A stretch of DNA of 64,000 nt from CBDDHT01 sp965227905 (GTDB taxonomy: Bacteria; Pseudomonadota; Alphaproteobacteria; Rhizobiales; Methyloligellaceae). This document shows positions 44,575 to 53,609 of this stretch, in pieces. Numbering within the stretch: position 1 is the stretch's first letter; each line of letters opens with the position of its first letter. The DNA is taken from assembly GCA_965227905.1 (NCBI GenBank), contig OZ245780.1, positions 1,922,001-1,986,000 of the forward strand, written 5' to 3'. Made by a program: the position numbers and the translations under genes. The notes beneath the pieces were generated by a model. That model saw only the letters and a list, made by a program, of their open reading frames with translations. It searched no databases and was not told the DNA's origin.

Positions 44575-46440
44575 TTAACGTTCGCTTAGGGCTTCCTGCT
44601 TGGCCTTGAGGATCGGTTTGAGGAGATAGTCGAGAATACTCTTGTTGCCGGTGATAATATCAACCGTCGCCACCATACCTGGAAGAACCGGCAGATTTTC
44701 GGTCCCTTTTTTGACCGTCGACTCGAAGGCCCGAACCGTGACCAAGTAATAGCTCTCCTGATTGGCTTCATCGACGATGCTGTCGGAGGAAATCACTTCC
44801 ACCTTGGCGTCAAGGCCGCCATAGACGGTGAAATCATAGGCAGAGAGTTTGACGAGCGCCGCCTGTCCCGGGCTGATGAAGGCAATATCCTTGGGCTGGA
44901 TTCGGACTTCGACCAGCAAATCATCTTCGCCGGGCGTGATTTCGACCAGAGGTTCGGACGCGCGCACGACGCCGCCGACCGTATTGACGTGGAGCTTGTT
45001 CACGACGCCTTCGACCGGCGAGCGGATCTCTGTGCGATCGACCCGGTCGCTTGCACCTCGCAAAGTCTGTTCGACAACCGAGAGTTCCGACAGGCGCGTG
45101 TTCAGTTCTTCCTGTGCGGACTGGCGAAACTCGAGGCGGCGCTCTTCGGCGAGCCGTCCGGCTTCACGAATCGCAGCCTTGGCCCGTGGAATCGATGTTT
45201 GCGTCGTCGCGAGCTGGCCTTCCAGGTCGCTGATCTCGCGCTCGAGCTTCAAGAGGTCCGTCTTCGGCACGATCCCACGATCGGCGAGGGGCTTCTTGAT
45301 GCCGTGTTCTTCCTTGGCAATGGCCAGGCTGTTCTTGATGCGCTTCTCGGTCTGTTCGAGCTCGGCCAATTCAAGCTGCTTCTGCTCCAGACGGTCGCCA
45401 AGAACGTTGATCTGGTTTTCCAGACTGACTTTTCGAATGCGGAAGAGGTTCGTTTCGTTGGCGACTGCGTCCGAGCCTGTCTGTGTCAGAATTTCAGGGA
45501 AGGCCAGGTCCTTGATGTCCTTGCCAGATGCTTCAGCGCGCAGTCGGGTGATCTGTGCCTTAAGGGTCGTCTGCTTAGCTTCGAGCTCGCCAAGATCCGA
45601 AGAAAAGCCCGTGTCATCGATCCGCAGCAGGACCTGTCCTGCCTTGACCGTATCGCCTTCTGCCACCTGGATGCGTTTGACGATGCCGCCCTCGAGGCTT
45701 TGTACGATCTGGGTCTTGGAAGAGGGGATGACCCGGCCTTCGCCGCGCGTGACCTCTTCGACTTCGGCGTAGTAGGCCCACGCAAAGAATGTCCCCAGAA
45801 GACCGACGAGAAGAAGTACGAACAGCGCCGAGCGATGCGACGGCGCCTGATGCAATGCAGCTTCCGCGTCGCGCGCGAAATCAAGCGTGTCGCGTTGTTG
45901 ATCGGTCGTGACCCACGGGGCTGCGTTCCCATCCCCGTCTCCAGTCATTGCCGTGGCGAAGGGGGCATCGGACCGGGCGGCGCGGCCTCTGGCTGAAAAA
46001 CCGGCACGCACAAGCAGCCCGAAGACGACAACACACACGCCGAAAACCGCCAACCAGATATTGTCGTTGAATGCAGGGACCGGAAGGCCGTAGGCCTGAC
46101 GAGCGGTTTCGCCCAGAGACGGATACGCAATCAGAGCAAGAGCCGAAGCACCGAGAAATATCGTGATCAGCATGAGCAGGCTGATGAAGAAGCTGGAGTC
46201 ACCGTTGGCTTGCGGCGTTGTTTTGCCGGCATCGTCGAGGGCGTCCCACTCGACCTGGGACAGGCCTCCGGCATCATCAGAATGTTGATAGGTTTGCCGC
46301 GCTTTGCGTCTTGAGCGGCGAATGAGAATACGCTGAACAATCCAGCCGATCGCAACGACCAGTCCGAGCCAGGTCAACAATGCCCAGCGCTCATCCTGAA
46401 GCCAGGGGAAGATTTCAGTGAGTTCCCGCAAATGGATCAT
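44575..46440 (-). CDS. Type I secretion membrane-fusion protein with N-terminal membrane extension
   Basis: The 621-residue HlyD/LapC-type adaptor couples the ABC exporter to the outer-membrane channel. The usual part starts near residue 200: a membrane helix (ALFVLLLVGLLGTFFAWAYY), the lipoyl-like start GEGRVIPSSKTQIVQSLEGG, a long coiled coil (about 285-440) and the second lipoyl half (RSPVEGVVNKL..). Before it lie about 195 extra residues with three more hydrophobic segments (about 20-38, 84-108 and 127-146) separated by charged loops. Typical HlyD proteins are about 430-480 residues and have one membrane helix, so this extension is unusual. The sequence is continuous, with no frameshift sign. 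Confidence 0.9.
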   Translation of the reverse strand: MIHLRELTEIFPWLQDERWALLTWLGLVVAIGWIVQRILIRRSRRKARQTYQHSDDAGGLSQVEWDALDDAGKTTPQANGDSSFFISLLMLITIFLGASALALIAYPSLGETARQAYGLPVPAFNDNIWLAVFGVCVVVFGLLVRAGFSARGRAARSDAPFATAMTGDGDGNAAPWVTTDQQRDTLDFARDAEAALHQAPSHRSALFVLLLVGLLGTFFAWAYYAEVEEVTRGEGRVIPSSKTQIVQSLEGGIVKRIQVAEGDTVKAGQVLLRIDDTGFSSDLGELEAKQTTLKAQITRLRAEASGKDIKDLAFPEILTQTGSDAVANETNLFRIRKVSLENQINVLGDRLEQKQLELAELEQTEKRIKNSLAIAKEEHGIKKPLADRGIVPKTDLLKLEREISDLEGQLATTQTSIPRAKAAIREAGRLAEERRLEFRQSAQEELNTRLSELSVVEQTLRGASDRVDRTEIRSPVEGVVNKLHVNTVGGVVRASEPLVEITPGEDDLLVEVRIQPKDIAFISPGQAALVKLSAYDFTVYGGLDAKVEVISSDSIVDEANQESYYLVTVRAFESTVKKGTENLPVLPGMVATVDIITGNKSILDYLLKPILKAKQEALSER

Positions 46441-46661
46441 ATGCGACCGTTCCGCACCATGCCTCTAGCCCAATTGCCAACCGTGGCTGACGGCTGGGCC
46501 TCGCTCGCTGTACCCGATCGAGCCGCTGTCTATCAGGAGTGTGGCGCAGCACTTGTCAAGTCGCGAACCGGGTCGCCCGTATCCGACCATGGTGGGAAGG
46601 CGATCTTGTGATGCTGCCGGAAACTGCGAAAGATCTGGGATTGCCAGAGGGGGTTTAGTGC

Positions 46662-47066
46662 CTAGCGCCGGCCTGAATAATAAACCATGCGAGAATGGAA
46701 ACACTCGCATTTCTGCAGCATGTCTGCGTCGCCTTGCCGAAGACGGAACACCTTCTTGCGGAGAAATCCGTACGCCTTCCCGCAACTGATCTTGGTTTCA
46801 TTGGCCCATAGGAAGAGCGGGTTGATATGAGATGCAGCGCCACCGGCCGTGTAAAGGGTCTTGCGTCGTCCGGCGATATCGATCGCTTCGTCGAGACGCG
46901 ACCGCACCTCGTCGATCAGAATGAAGCGATCCTTGTAGGTGTAACTTACAAGCTCCTGCGCATCGGACATGACACGGCAATAGGGGCCGCGATATTTGTC
47001 GCCGGCTTGCGCTTCCCCTGTCATCAGCAGAAGACCGATCAGCAAAGCGTATCTCAATCCTGTCAT
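46662..47066 (-). CDS. Small Cys-containing secreted protein inside the secretion locus
   Basis: From the ATG at 47066 (preceded by GAGGATCAG) the protein has 134 residues. A signal peptide (MTGLRYALLIGLLLMTGEAQA) is followed by a mature part with four Cys (YCRVMSD, ISCGKAYG, KCECF), which may form disulfides. It has no family resemblance I can name. It sits between the exporter ATPase and membrane-fusion genes, all on the same strand, so a role in secretion or in modifying the adhesin is plausible by position only. Confidence 0.6.
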   Translation of the reverse strand: MTGLRYALLIGLLLMTGEAQAGDKYRGPYCRVMSDAQELVSYTYKDRFILIDEVRSRLDEAIDIAGRRKTLYTAGGAASHINPLFLWANETKISCGKAYGFLRKKVFRLRQGDADMLQKCECFHSRMVYYSGRR

Positions 47067-47130
47067 CTGATCCTCGATGCGCCCGAACGAACAGCGCAAT
47101 TATGCCAACACGACTTCTAAGCAAAAACAT

Positions 47131-47206
47131 CCCGGACTTGATCCGGGATCCAGGGCGGATCGCCGTGGTTCTGCCGTGTAGCCCTGGGCCCCGGATCAAG
47201 TCCGGG
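47131..47206. repeat. Alphaproteobacterial intergenic palindrome
   Basis: A 26-base arm (47131-47156, starting CCCGGACTTGATCCGGG) pairs with 47181-47206 with two mismatches. This dispersed repeat is common between genes in Hyphomicrobiales; read through, it gives the spurious peptides 'PDLIRG' and 'GSRIKSGM'. It lies in the gap between the exporter gene and the small secreted protein. Confidence 0.75.
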
Positions 47207-47306
47207 GCGTAGCTAACACAGAGTGTTTCATCGGGTCTGCGACCATTCAAGCTTCTGCACCAGACAAACCGGCGGATTAAGCTGTACTGTGGTCCGATTG
47301 TCACAA

Positions 47307-49652
47307 TTACTCGGCAGTCGGTGCCTGTTTCGCGGTGACTTCTCCGGATTCATCGGTCTTGTTGCTGTCGTTTTCAGCTTCGTTTGCAGAAGTGGGAGGC
47401 GTCTCGCTTGTTTTGTCCGGCGCAGGCGTGACGACCGGTTTGCGCATCGTGATCCGCTTGACCTCAGCCGGCTTCTGATTTGCTTTGGCGCGGAGCTTTG
47501 CCATGACTTCTTCACGCGGCCCATCGGCGACAACACGCTTGTTCTCAATCACAACGAGGCGATCGATAAGTGCGAGCATTGCCGAGCGATGTGTGGTCAG
47601 GATCAGAGTCTGATCGTCGCGGATCGATGCTTTGAGCTTCTCCAGCAATGTCCGCTCCGATGCCATATCCATCGATCCTGACGGCTCGTCCAGAAAGACA
47701 ATCGCAGGATGAGCCAGGAAGCCGCGGGCCAGGGCGACAGCCTGACGCTGACCGCTCGACAGAAGACGCCCGCCTTCTCCAACCGGCATGTTGTAACCCT
47801 GAGGGTGCGTCGTCACGAATTCCGACACGCCGGCGAGTTTGGCCGCGCGGACAACCGCGTCGTCCGAGACCTGCGGCGATCCAAGGATAATGTTGTCACG
47901 GACCGAGCCATGGAACAGGGTCGCATCCTGGGCGACGAATGCCACGTTCCGGCGAACTTCGGAGGGGTGATACTGGCGGATGTCGACGCCATCGATAAGT
48001 AGCGATCCGGACGTCGGCACGTAGAGGCGGGAGATCAATCGGCCAACTGTTGTCTTGCCTGATCCGATCTTGCCGATGATTCCGACCCGTTCGCCCGGCT
48101 CGATCTTGAGCGAGAAGTCCGTCAAGGCCGGCGTCGCAGCGCCGGGATACTCGAAGCGTACATTGTCGAATCTGATAGCGCCGCTCTGGATCGTCTTTCC
48201 GATATGACGGCCCACATCGTCGGCTTCGCGCGGCAACGCCATGATGCGGTTCAGCATGCGCAATGATTGAAAGGCCTGTTGGGAGCGACCGATGGTCGAG
48301 GCGATCTGTCCCAGCGGTCCGACGGCGCGCCCTGCCAGGATCACCGCAGCGATGATGGCGCCAGGCGAGACCTCGCCCTGGTCGAAGAGATAGACCCCGA
48401 CGACGACCACACCCACGGTGACGAGCTGCTGCAGGAACGATGTCAGATTGAGGCCGAGGGACGAGAGAAAGCGCAGCCGCTCTGTCGTGCGGGCGTTTTG
48501 AGCCACCAGTTGTTCCCACTGCCGCTGAAGCTGGCCCTCGGCACCTGAGCTGCGAACCGTCTCAAGTCCGGAGAGCGATTCAAACAGGAGCGAGTGTCTG
48601 TAGGCGGCTTCCGACTGCGCCTGGTTGACGGTCCGGCTGACAGGAATCTGAATAATCAATCCGGCAAGGATCACGAGAAACACGGCGACCGCCGGTACCA
48701 AAGCCACGATGCCTGCTATCTGAAAGATGATCAGGATGAACAGGCCGATGAAGAGCAGGTCCGTGGCTGTGACCAGCGTATTCGACGTAAAGAACTCGCG
48801 GACGATCTCATAGTCTTTCAGATGATTGGCAAACTCGCCTGTTCTGAGCGGGCGGTTGGCCAGATCCATCGCCATCACGTGCTCGAACAGCCGGCTTGCC
48901 AGCAGAACATCCGCGCGCCGTCCCGCATTGCCGATCAGACTGTAGCGGACCGTCTTCAGAATAAAATCGAAAGCAACGGCGAGCAGCATCCCAATCGCCA
49001 GGACCCACAAGGTCGAGAGAGCCTTGTTCGGCAGTACGCGGTCATAGATGTTCATGACGAACAGAGGTGCTGCAAGCGCCAGGATATTCACAACCGATGC
49101 AACGATCAGGACCTGGATATAGGTCGGCCAGAGTGGCGCGACGGCGCTCCAGAACCAGTTTCTGGTCTCGGTCTCTGAACCATCGACCGATGTCTCTTCG
49201 ACACGATATTCGGGCTTCAGAAGAATGGCGTAGCCTGCATACCCTTTCTCCAGCGCCTCGGCTTTGATCGTCGTGGGGTGATCGCCGTCCTCCGGTATGA
49301 GGACGCTCGCCTGGCCGCTGTCATCGCGACTGAAGAGCACGACGGCCTTCTCATCTTCCATGATCAGGATTGCCGGGAGCACCAGTTTGTTCAGTTTGGA
49401 GAGCGGCTCGCGGACGATCCTGGCGGCGAGGCCTGCGCGTGCGGCAGCGCGTTCGACGAAGCTTGGTGTGAGTTGGCCCCCCGGAAGAGGGAGCCCGGCG
49501 ATTAGTGCGGTGCCGGGTTGCGGGCGTTCATGGTGACGCGCCATTGCAACGAGACAGCTGAGCAGAGGATCGAAGCGCGCCTCGATTTCCGACTCATCAT
49601 CCGATGGATCGGGCTCTTGCGCTACGATTGCTGTTTTGGGCTGGCTATCCAC
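47307..49652 (-). CDS. Type I secretion ABC exporter (LapB/HlyB-like)
   Basis: The 781-residue protein has an N-terminal C39-like domain (about 25-145) that lacks a proper peptidase site, as in LapB and HlyB exporters. Six membrane helices follow (about 175-460), then an ATPase domain with Walker A GKIGSGKTT, signature LLSSGQRQAVALARG, Walker B IVFLDEPSGSMD and the H-loop TTHR. The tail after the ATPase (about 80 residues, rich in Lys, Glu, Thr and Pro) is an addition not usual in the family. It should export the giant adhesin with the membrane-fusion and TolC-like proteins of the same locus. The next gene upstream on the strand is tolC-like. Confidence 0.93.
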   Translation of the reverse strand: MDSQPKTAIVAQEPDPSDDESEIEARFDPLLSCLVAMARHHERPQPGTALIAGLPLPGGQLTPSFVERAAARAGLAARIVREPLSKLNKLVLPAILIMEDEKAVVLFSRDDSGQASVLIPEDGDHPTTIKAEALEKGYAGYAILLKPEYRVEETSVDGSETETRNWFWSAVAPLWPTYIQVLIVASVVNILALAAPLFVMNIYDRVLPNKALSTLWVLAIGMLLAVAFDFILKTVRYSLIGNAGRRADVLLASRLFEHVMAMDLANRPLRTGEFANHLKDYEIVREFFTSNTLVTATDLLFIGLFILIIFQIAGIVALVPAVAVFLVILAGLIIQIPVSRTVNQAQSEAAYRHSLLFESLSGLETVRSSGAEGQLQRQWEQLVAQNARTTERLRFLSSLGLNLTSFLQQLVTVGVVVVGVYLFDQGEVSPGAIIAAVILAGRAVGPLGQIASTIGRSQQAFQSLRMLNRIMALPREADDVGRHIGKTIQSGAIRFDNVRFEYPGAATPALTDFSLKIEPGERVGIIGKIGSGKTTVGRLISRLYVPTSGSLLIDGVDIRQYHPSEVRRNVAFVAQDATLFHGSVRDNIILGSPQVSDDAVVRAAKLAGVSEFVTTHPQGYNMPVGEGGRLLSSGQRQAVALARGFLAHPAIVFLDEPSGSMDMASERTLLEKLKASIRDDQTLILTTHRSAMLALIDRLVVIENKRVVADGPREEVMAKLRAKANQKPAEVKRITMRKPVVTPAPDKTSETPPTSANEAENDSNKTDESGEVTAKQAPTAE

Positions 49653-49769
49653 GTTGTCGCCTTTGGCGTGTGGTCAAGACGGACAGGCAATGGTTAATCG
49701 TCGCCCGCCCGATTCTCACAAATCGTTGCAAAAGACTTTGCAGCCCAATCTGATGAAGACAAGTCCAAA

Positions 49770-51212
49770 CTAGTTGGCGAAGTTAAGGAACAAGCTGTTC
49801 TGTCCGCGGCGTGGAGAATAGCGGCTCTTCGTTTCGGCCTCTTTTGGGGCCGGCATGCGAACCGTATCGCGTGCATAGGCCTCGGCCTGTTTGGGGGCAT
49901 CAATGCTGAGCGCGCTAAGGAGGACGCCGGCACTTGCCAGAACGCGGTATTCAGCGAAAACCACGGCTTTTTGCGCCGTTCGCTCTGCTACCTGCGTGGA
50001 GAACCGGGAATTCTGCGTGTCGAGCACGTCGAGAAGGGACCGTTCGCCCACCTTGAACTGCTCTGTGTAAGAGTTCAGCAATTGGTTGACGGCATTGAGC
50101 TGTCTGCCGAGGCGGTCGAGTTTGCGGCGCTGTTGGACGCGTCGATCCCAGGAGAGCCTGACCGCTTCTTCTACATCGCGATAGGCCTTGTGCAGTCCAA
50201 AACGCTCCTCGTCGACACGGCGCACTTGTTCCTGCTTGTTTGCGGCGCGGATACCGCCGTTAAAGACCTTCCACCGCATCACGAGCTCGGCACGATAATC
50301 CGTCTCGTATCCTTGAATGCCTTCGAGGTCGTCGCCGAGCCGTCCGCTGACTTCGAGGCCGATCTTCGGGAGAAATTCGGCGGTGGCTTTCTTCACTTCG
50401 CCCTGTGCCGCATCAAGATCGGCTTTCGCGACATTGATGGCCGGATTGCGGTCGCGTGCAACACCGAGAACCTCGGCCACGGTCGGCGGAAGCTTGCGGG
50501 CGATTGAGCCTGGCGTGATGTAGCGCTCGAGCGGGACACCGATCAGGCGAAACAGCCGGATCTTGGATGCATTCAGATCTTCCTGTGCCTGGATCGTCCG
50601 GGCTTCGGCATCGTAGACGCGCTCTTCAGCCTGCTGGCGATCGGCAACGCTTACGGCCTGTGCCTCGGTGCCTGTCGTTATCCGGCCGAGTATCTCTTTG
50701 TGATAATTCAGATTTTTCTGTGCGAGAGCGAGAATTGTTTTCCGCAATCCGACGTCGAGATACTCCTTGGTGACGTTCAGTGCAATGAACTCGGAGCGTT
50801 CGTAAACCTTGTGGGATGCGCTATCGACTCGCGCTGCCTGGCGTTGCACTTCACCGCGGCGCTCGAACCCGTCGAAGAGCAGCTGGCGCATGATTGCGTT
50901 GCCTTCGCGCCGGTTGAACCAGTGATTCTGATCCCCTGCAGCCCGTGTTCCCGGATCGCTTTGTTGCTGGAATCCGTTGCGCACTTCGAGATCGAGCTGA
51001 GGCAGATACAGGCCTTTGGCCTGCTTGAGCTCGAACTCCGTCGCCTCGCGATTGGCGACGGCTTCGCCGACTTCGGGATTGGCTTCCAATGCAACGCGGA
51101 TCGCGTCTTCGAGTGACATGGCGGTTCCGGAATCCACAGGGACCATCCAACAAAGAACGGCCAAGGCCAGTCCTTTGAACGGGAAACGGCTTATCTGGCC
51201 GGCTTTCCGCAT
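49770..51212 (-). CDS. TolC/LapE-like outer-membrane channel protein
   Basis: The 480-residue protein has a signal peptide and the OEP repeats of TolC-type channels: AMSLEDAIRVALEANPEVGEAVANREATEFELKQAKG.. is cut here to its start SLEDAIRVALEANPEV, with a second coiled repeat at EVKKATAEFLPKIGL and DVLDTQNSRFSTQVA. It should be the outer-membrane duct of the type I adhesin exporter. The ATG at 51212 follows GGGAGTG; eight codons upstream another ATG lacks such a site. After the second coil the C-terminus (PKEAETKSRYSPRRGQNSLF) is unlike standard LapE. The gene is first in the exporter cluster. Confidence 0.9.
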   Translation of the reverse strand: MRKAGQISRFPFKGLALAVLCWMVPVDSGTAMSLEDAIRVALEANPEVGEAVANREATEFELKQAKGLYLPQLDLEVRNGFQQQSDPGTRAAGDQNHWFNRREGNAIMRQLLFDGFERRGEVQRQAARVDSASHKVYERSEFIALNVTKEYLDVGLRKTILALAQKNLNYHKEILGRITTGTEAQAVSVADRQQAEERVYDAEARTIQAQEDLNASKIRLFRLIGVPLERYITPGSIARKLPPTVAEVLGVARDRNPAINVAKADLDAAQGEVKKATAEFLPKIGLEVSGRLGDDLEGIQGYETDYRAELVMRWKVFNGGIRAANKQEQVRRVDEERFGLHKAYRDVEEAVRLSWDRRVQQRRKLDRLGRQLNAVNQLLNSYTEQFKVGERSLLDVLDTQNSRFSTQVAERTAQKAVVFAEYRVLASAGVLLSALSIDAPKQAEAYARDTVRMPAPKEAETKSRYSPRRGQNSLFLNFAN

Positions 51213-51520
51213 GACACTCCCACGAACACCGTTCACTCAAAGCAACGCATCAAATCCGTTGCTGTGCTGCAATTTGGCTGGGTGAGAGACATATTTTTCG
51301 CCCAAATCAGCCACATTGCGTCCACACTTATGATTCCGTAACAACGATCAACGGTGAGTACAATGAAACCCGGTCGAGTCGGGGTTGGAATGTGGCAACC
51401 CAGTGTTGCAATTGCCACAGGTTGAGGGCTGCAAAGCAATGAGCCATGCAGGCAAGGCGTCCTGCGTTGTTATGCGGACAATCCCGTAAGAATAAATACT
51501 GTGGATGGGCTGTGGAAAAG
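51213..51520. other. 308-bp gap with a hairpin
   Basis: The gap between the protease-like gene and the TolC-like gene contains the perfect stem TGTGGCAA (51391-51398) / TTGCCACA (51412-51419) with a 13-base loop but no T run. It could be a weak terminator of the protease-like gene or an operator for the exporter. No coding frame is supported. Confidence 0.45.
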
Positions 51521-52780
51521 TCAGTGTGTGTCGATATCGTAGTCGAGCGGAATGATTTCGATGTCGTATAGATTCTCTCCGAGAATCACATTTCCATGAA
51601 TATACTCGTAGGGGCGCAGTCGATCGGGTGTCGCGAATGTGCCTGATCTTTCTTTATTGGCTGGTATTGTTCCCTGAAGTGTTAATTTGCGTGATCGGAT
51701 CGTCCGGCCATTCATGTCTTTGTAGGTGATCAGAAATCTAAGATTATGAATCGGCTTTTTCGTCTTGTTTTGCAGTGTCAGTATTTCTTTTGATGAATGT
51801 AGTGTCTTCTCATATTTCGCTAGCGCTATGTTATTGCGTATATTTTCTGTTTTTTGTGTGGCTTTTACCGTTGCGCGCGTCTGCCCGGTTACGCTGTTCG
51901 TCTGCGGCAGCAAACGCCTCAATGCGCTAATCGGCGTCACAAGGCTCTCAAATCGGGTGCCGATAAGTGAGAATGTGGCAATACCCGCCAGTTTTCCGCT
52001 GGCGTCGAAGACCGGGCCGCCGCTTGCGACAGGCGCAATGCGCGTGTTCAGGCTGTAGCGCAGCGTGCCGCCGGTGTTCCTTTCGCGGCCGATACGATTG
52101 GTCGAGTTTGAAATGGTACCATCCAACATCGTTCCGAGAACCAGAACAGGGTCTCCGGATTTCGGTTCTTCCGACACAGTCATGGAAAGCGCGGGAGCCT
52201 GAAACTCTGTCTCCAACACCGCCAGGTTCCAAGGTTTGGAACGAGTTTTGATCTGAACCGGCGCGATAAGTGGCTTGTTTCCGCTTGTCGACATTGACCA
52301 TGTGGTTGCATCCCGCACGACATGCAGATTAGTCGCGACAAGGCCGTCGCCGACAATGAACCCGGTGCCATGACCGATCGGTGCGCCGCTCTCATCGAAT
52401 GCGATAATGTGCACGACGGATGGTCGCGCTTTTCGGCTGATTGATTCGACCTGCTCGGGAGCGAGTGATTTTTCCGACGGCGACCCGATCGAAAGCTCTT
52501 TCGAGAACTGCTCTGCCCACGCGGGAGCCCCTGAAGGCGTGCTCTTGCCAGGGGGTGTCTGTGCCACGGCGCTTGAGGAATGCAGCAGTACTTGCTCTTG
52601 GGACCAAATGCCGGGCTGATATGGATTGGCCGCGAGAAATGCAGCAAGGGTCAGTGTGATGAGGAAGCCATTCCCGGCCGAACCGACGTTTCGACTTATG
52701 CCACCGGCGCGGGACGCAAGCGATCTCACCAACCGGTCGTTCGGTCGCTGCGATGTGTTTGCGTGGGACGGCAACTGCAC
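51521..52780 (-). CDS. Trypsin-like (HtrA-like) protein lacking the catalytic Asp
   Basis: The 419-residue protein has an N-terminal membrane helix (about 37-52), a trypsin-like domain (about 110-290) and a C-terminal beta domain (about 330-419) with no PDZ. His is present in ATNLHVV (H153) and Ser in VASGGPVFD (S253), but the position of the catalytic Asp, usually 'DLAVL', is Asn in PWNLAVLE (N185). The usual GNSGGP is APVASGGP. It may be a non-proteolytic binding protein, or a weakly active one. It is the first gene of the minus-strand secretion locus by position, 308 bases before the TolC-like gene. Confidence 0.78.
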   Translation of the reverse strand: MQLPSHANTSQRPNDRLVRSLASRAGGISRNVGSAGNGFLITLTLAAFLAANPYQPGIWSQEQVLLHSSSAVAQTPPGKSTPSGAPAWAEQFSKELSIGSPSEKSLAPEQVESISRKARPSVVHIIAFDESGAPIGHGTGFIVGDGLVATNLHVVRDATTWSMSTSGNKPLIAPVQIKTRSKPWNLAVLETEFQAPALSMTVSEEPKSGDPVLVLGTMLDGTISNSTNRIGRERNTGGTLRYSLNTRIAPVASGGPVFDASGKLAGIATFSLIGTRFESLVTPISALRRLLPQTNSVTGQTRATVKATQKTENIRNNIALAKYEKTLHSSKEILTLQNKTKKPIHNLRFLITYKDMNGRTIRSRKLTLQGTIPANKERSGTFATPDRLRPYEYIHGNVILGENLYDIEIIPLDYDIDTH

Positions 52781-53001
52781 CTCATACCGCCTAACCGTTG
52801 CGTGCCATTAGATCGGGTTGACGCCATTGTGAACCGGAGAGGACGTCTCCTCCTTACGCATACTAAGACCGAGAATCGTCAAGGAATAGGCCAAGAAAGT
52901 GTCACAAACTTGCACTCGCTCACGGTGTTCCACAGTTGTGGTGACGGCAGTGCGGCATGAGGGATGTTGACTTTCGTCTGCCAGAACCGATTTTTGGAGT
53001 G

Positions 53002-53592
53002 ATGTTGCTATATCGAGAAAGATCCGTGCGTTCGGCAATTGGCTGTTTTGCTCTCGTGCTCGCGCTGACAATCGCATCGGTTTCCCCGACGCTCGGCGAT
53101 GGTGCGTTTTCGCTCGCCAAGGTCAGGGAACAAGTCAGGCAGGACTACAGCCAGGTGAAACATCTGGTGCCGGAAGCGCTTACCAGGAAGTTGGCTGACG
53201 AAAAGAACGTCCTGCTCCTCGATGTACGTGAAGGCGATGAGTTTGCCGTCAGCCATCTTGCCGGCGCACAACGTGTCGATCCTGGCATCTGGCGCTGGAC
53301 CTTCATGAACAAATTCAAGAAGGCGGCAGCCGGAAAGACTGTCGTCTTCTATTGCTCTGTCGGTGTTCGCAGCTCGAAGTTGGCCGCTCGCGTGCAGTCA
53401 GCGCTTCTCGAAGCCGGTGCGAAGGCTGTCTACAATCTCGATGGCGGAATCTTTGCCTGGCACAACGAGCAGCGTCCGCTGATCGATGTAGGTGCCCCGA
53501 CGCAATTTGTGCATCCCTACGATTCGAATTGGGGCAGATTGGTCGCGCGCCAGAGTTTCACACGAATGGCGCCGGCGCGGCCCGGGCAATAG
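53002..53592 (+). CDS. Periplasmic rhodanese-domain protein
   Basis: The 196-residue protein has a signal peptide (SAIGCFALVLALTIASVSPTLG) and one rhodanese domain (about 60-165) with the active-site loop YCSVGVRS, so a sulfur carrier or thiol-handling role is possible. The start at 53002 follows GGAG; an ATG 15 codons upstream lacks it. The C-terminal 25 residues (FVHPYDSNWGRLVARQ) are outside the domain. It is divergent from the protease-like gene and convergent on the glycosyltransferase gene. Confidence 0.82.
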   Translation: MLLYRERSVRSAIGCFALVLALTIASVSPTLGDGAFSLAKVREQVRQDYSQVKHLVPEALTRKLADEKNVLLLDVREGDEFAVSHLAGAQRVDPGIWRWTFMNKFKKAAAGKTVVFYCSVGVRSSKLAARVQSALLEAGAKAVYNLDGGIFAWHNEQRPLIDVGAPTQFVHPYDSNWGRLVARQSFTRMAPARPGQ

Positions 53593-53602
53593 GCATATTG
53601 CC
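53585..53602. terminator. Hairpin between convergent rhodanese and glycosyltransferase genes
   Basis: GGCAATA (53585-53591) pairs with TATTGCC (53596-53602) over a 4-base loop and overlaps the rhodanese stop codon. Short, with no T tract; a weak bidirectional terminator at best. Confidence 0.35.
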
Positions 53603-53609
53603 GGTCTGA

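Noticed and set aside
46798..47304. 168-residue minus-strand frame containing APDLIRGPG and GSRIKSGM
   Set aside because: This is a spurious reading of the dispersed palindrome at 47131-47206 and of the wrong frame of the small secreted protein gene.
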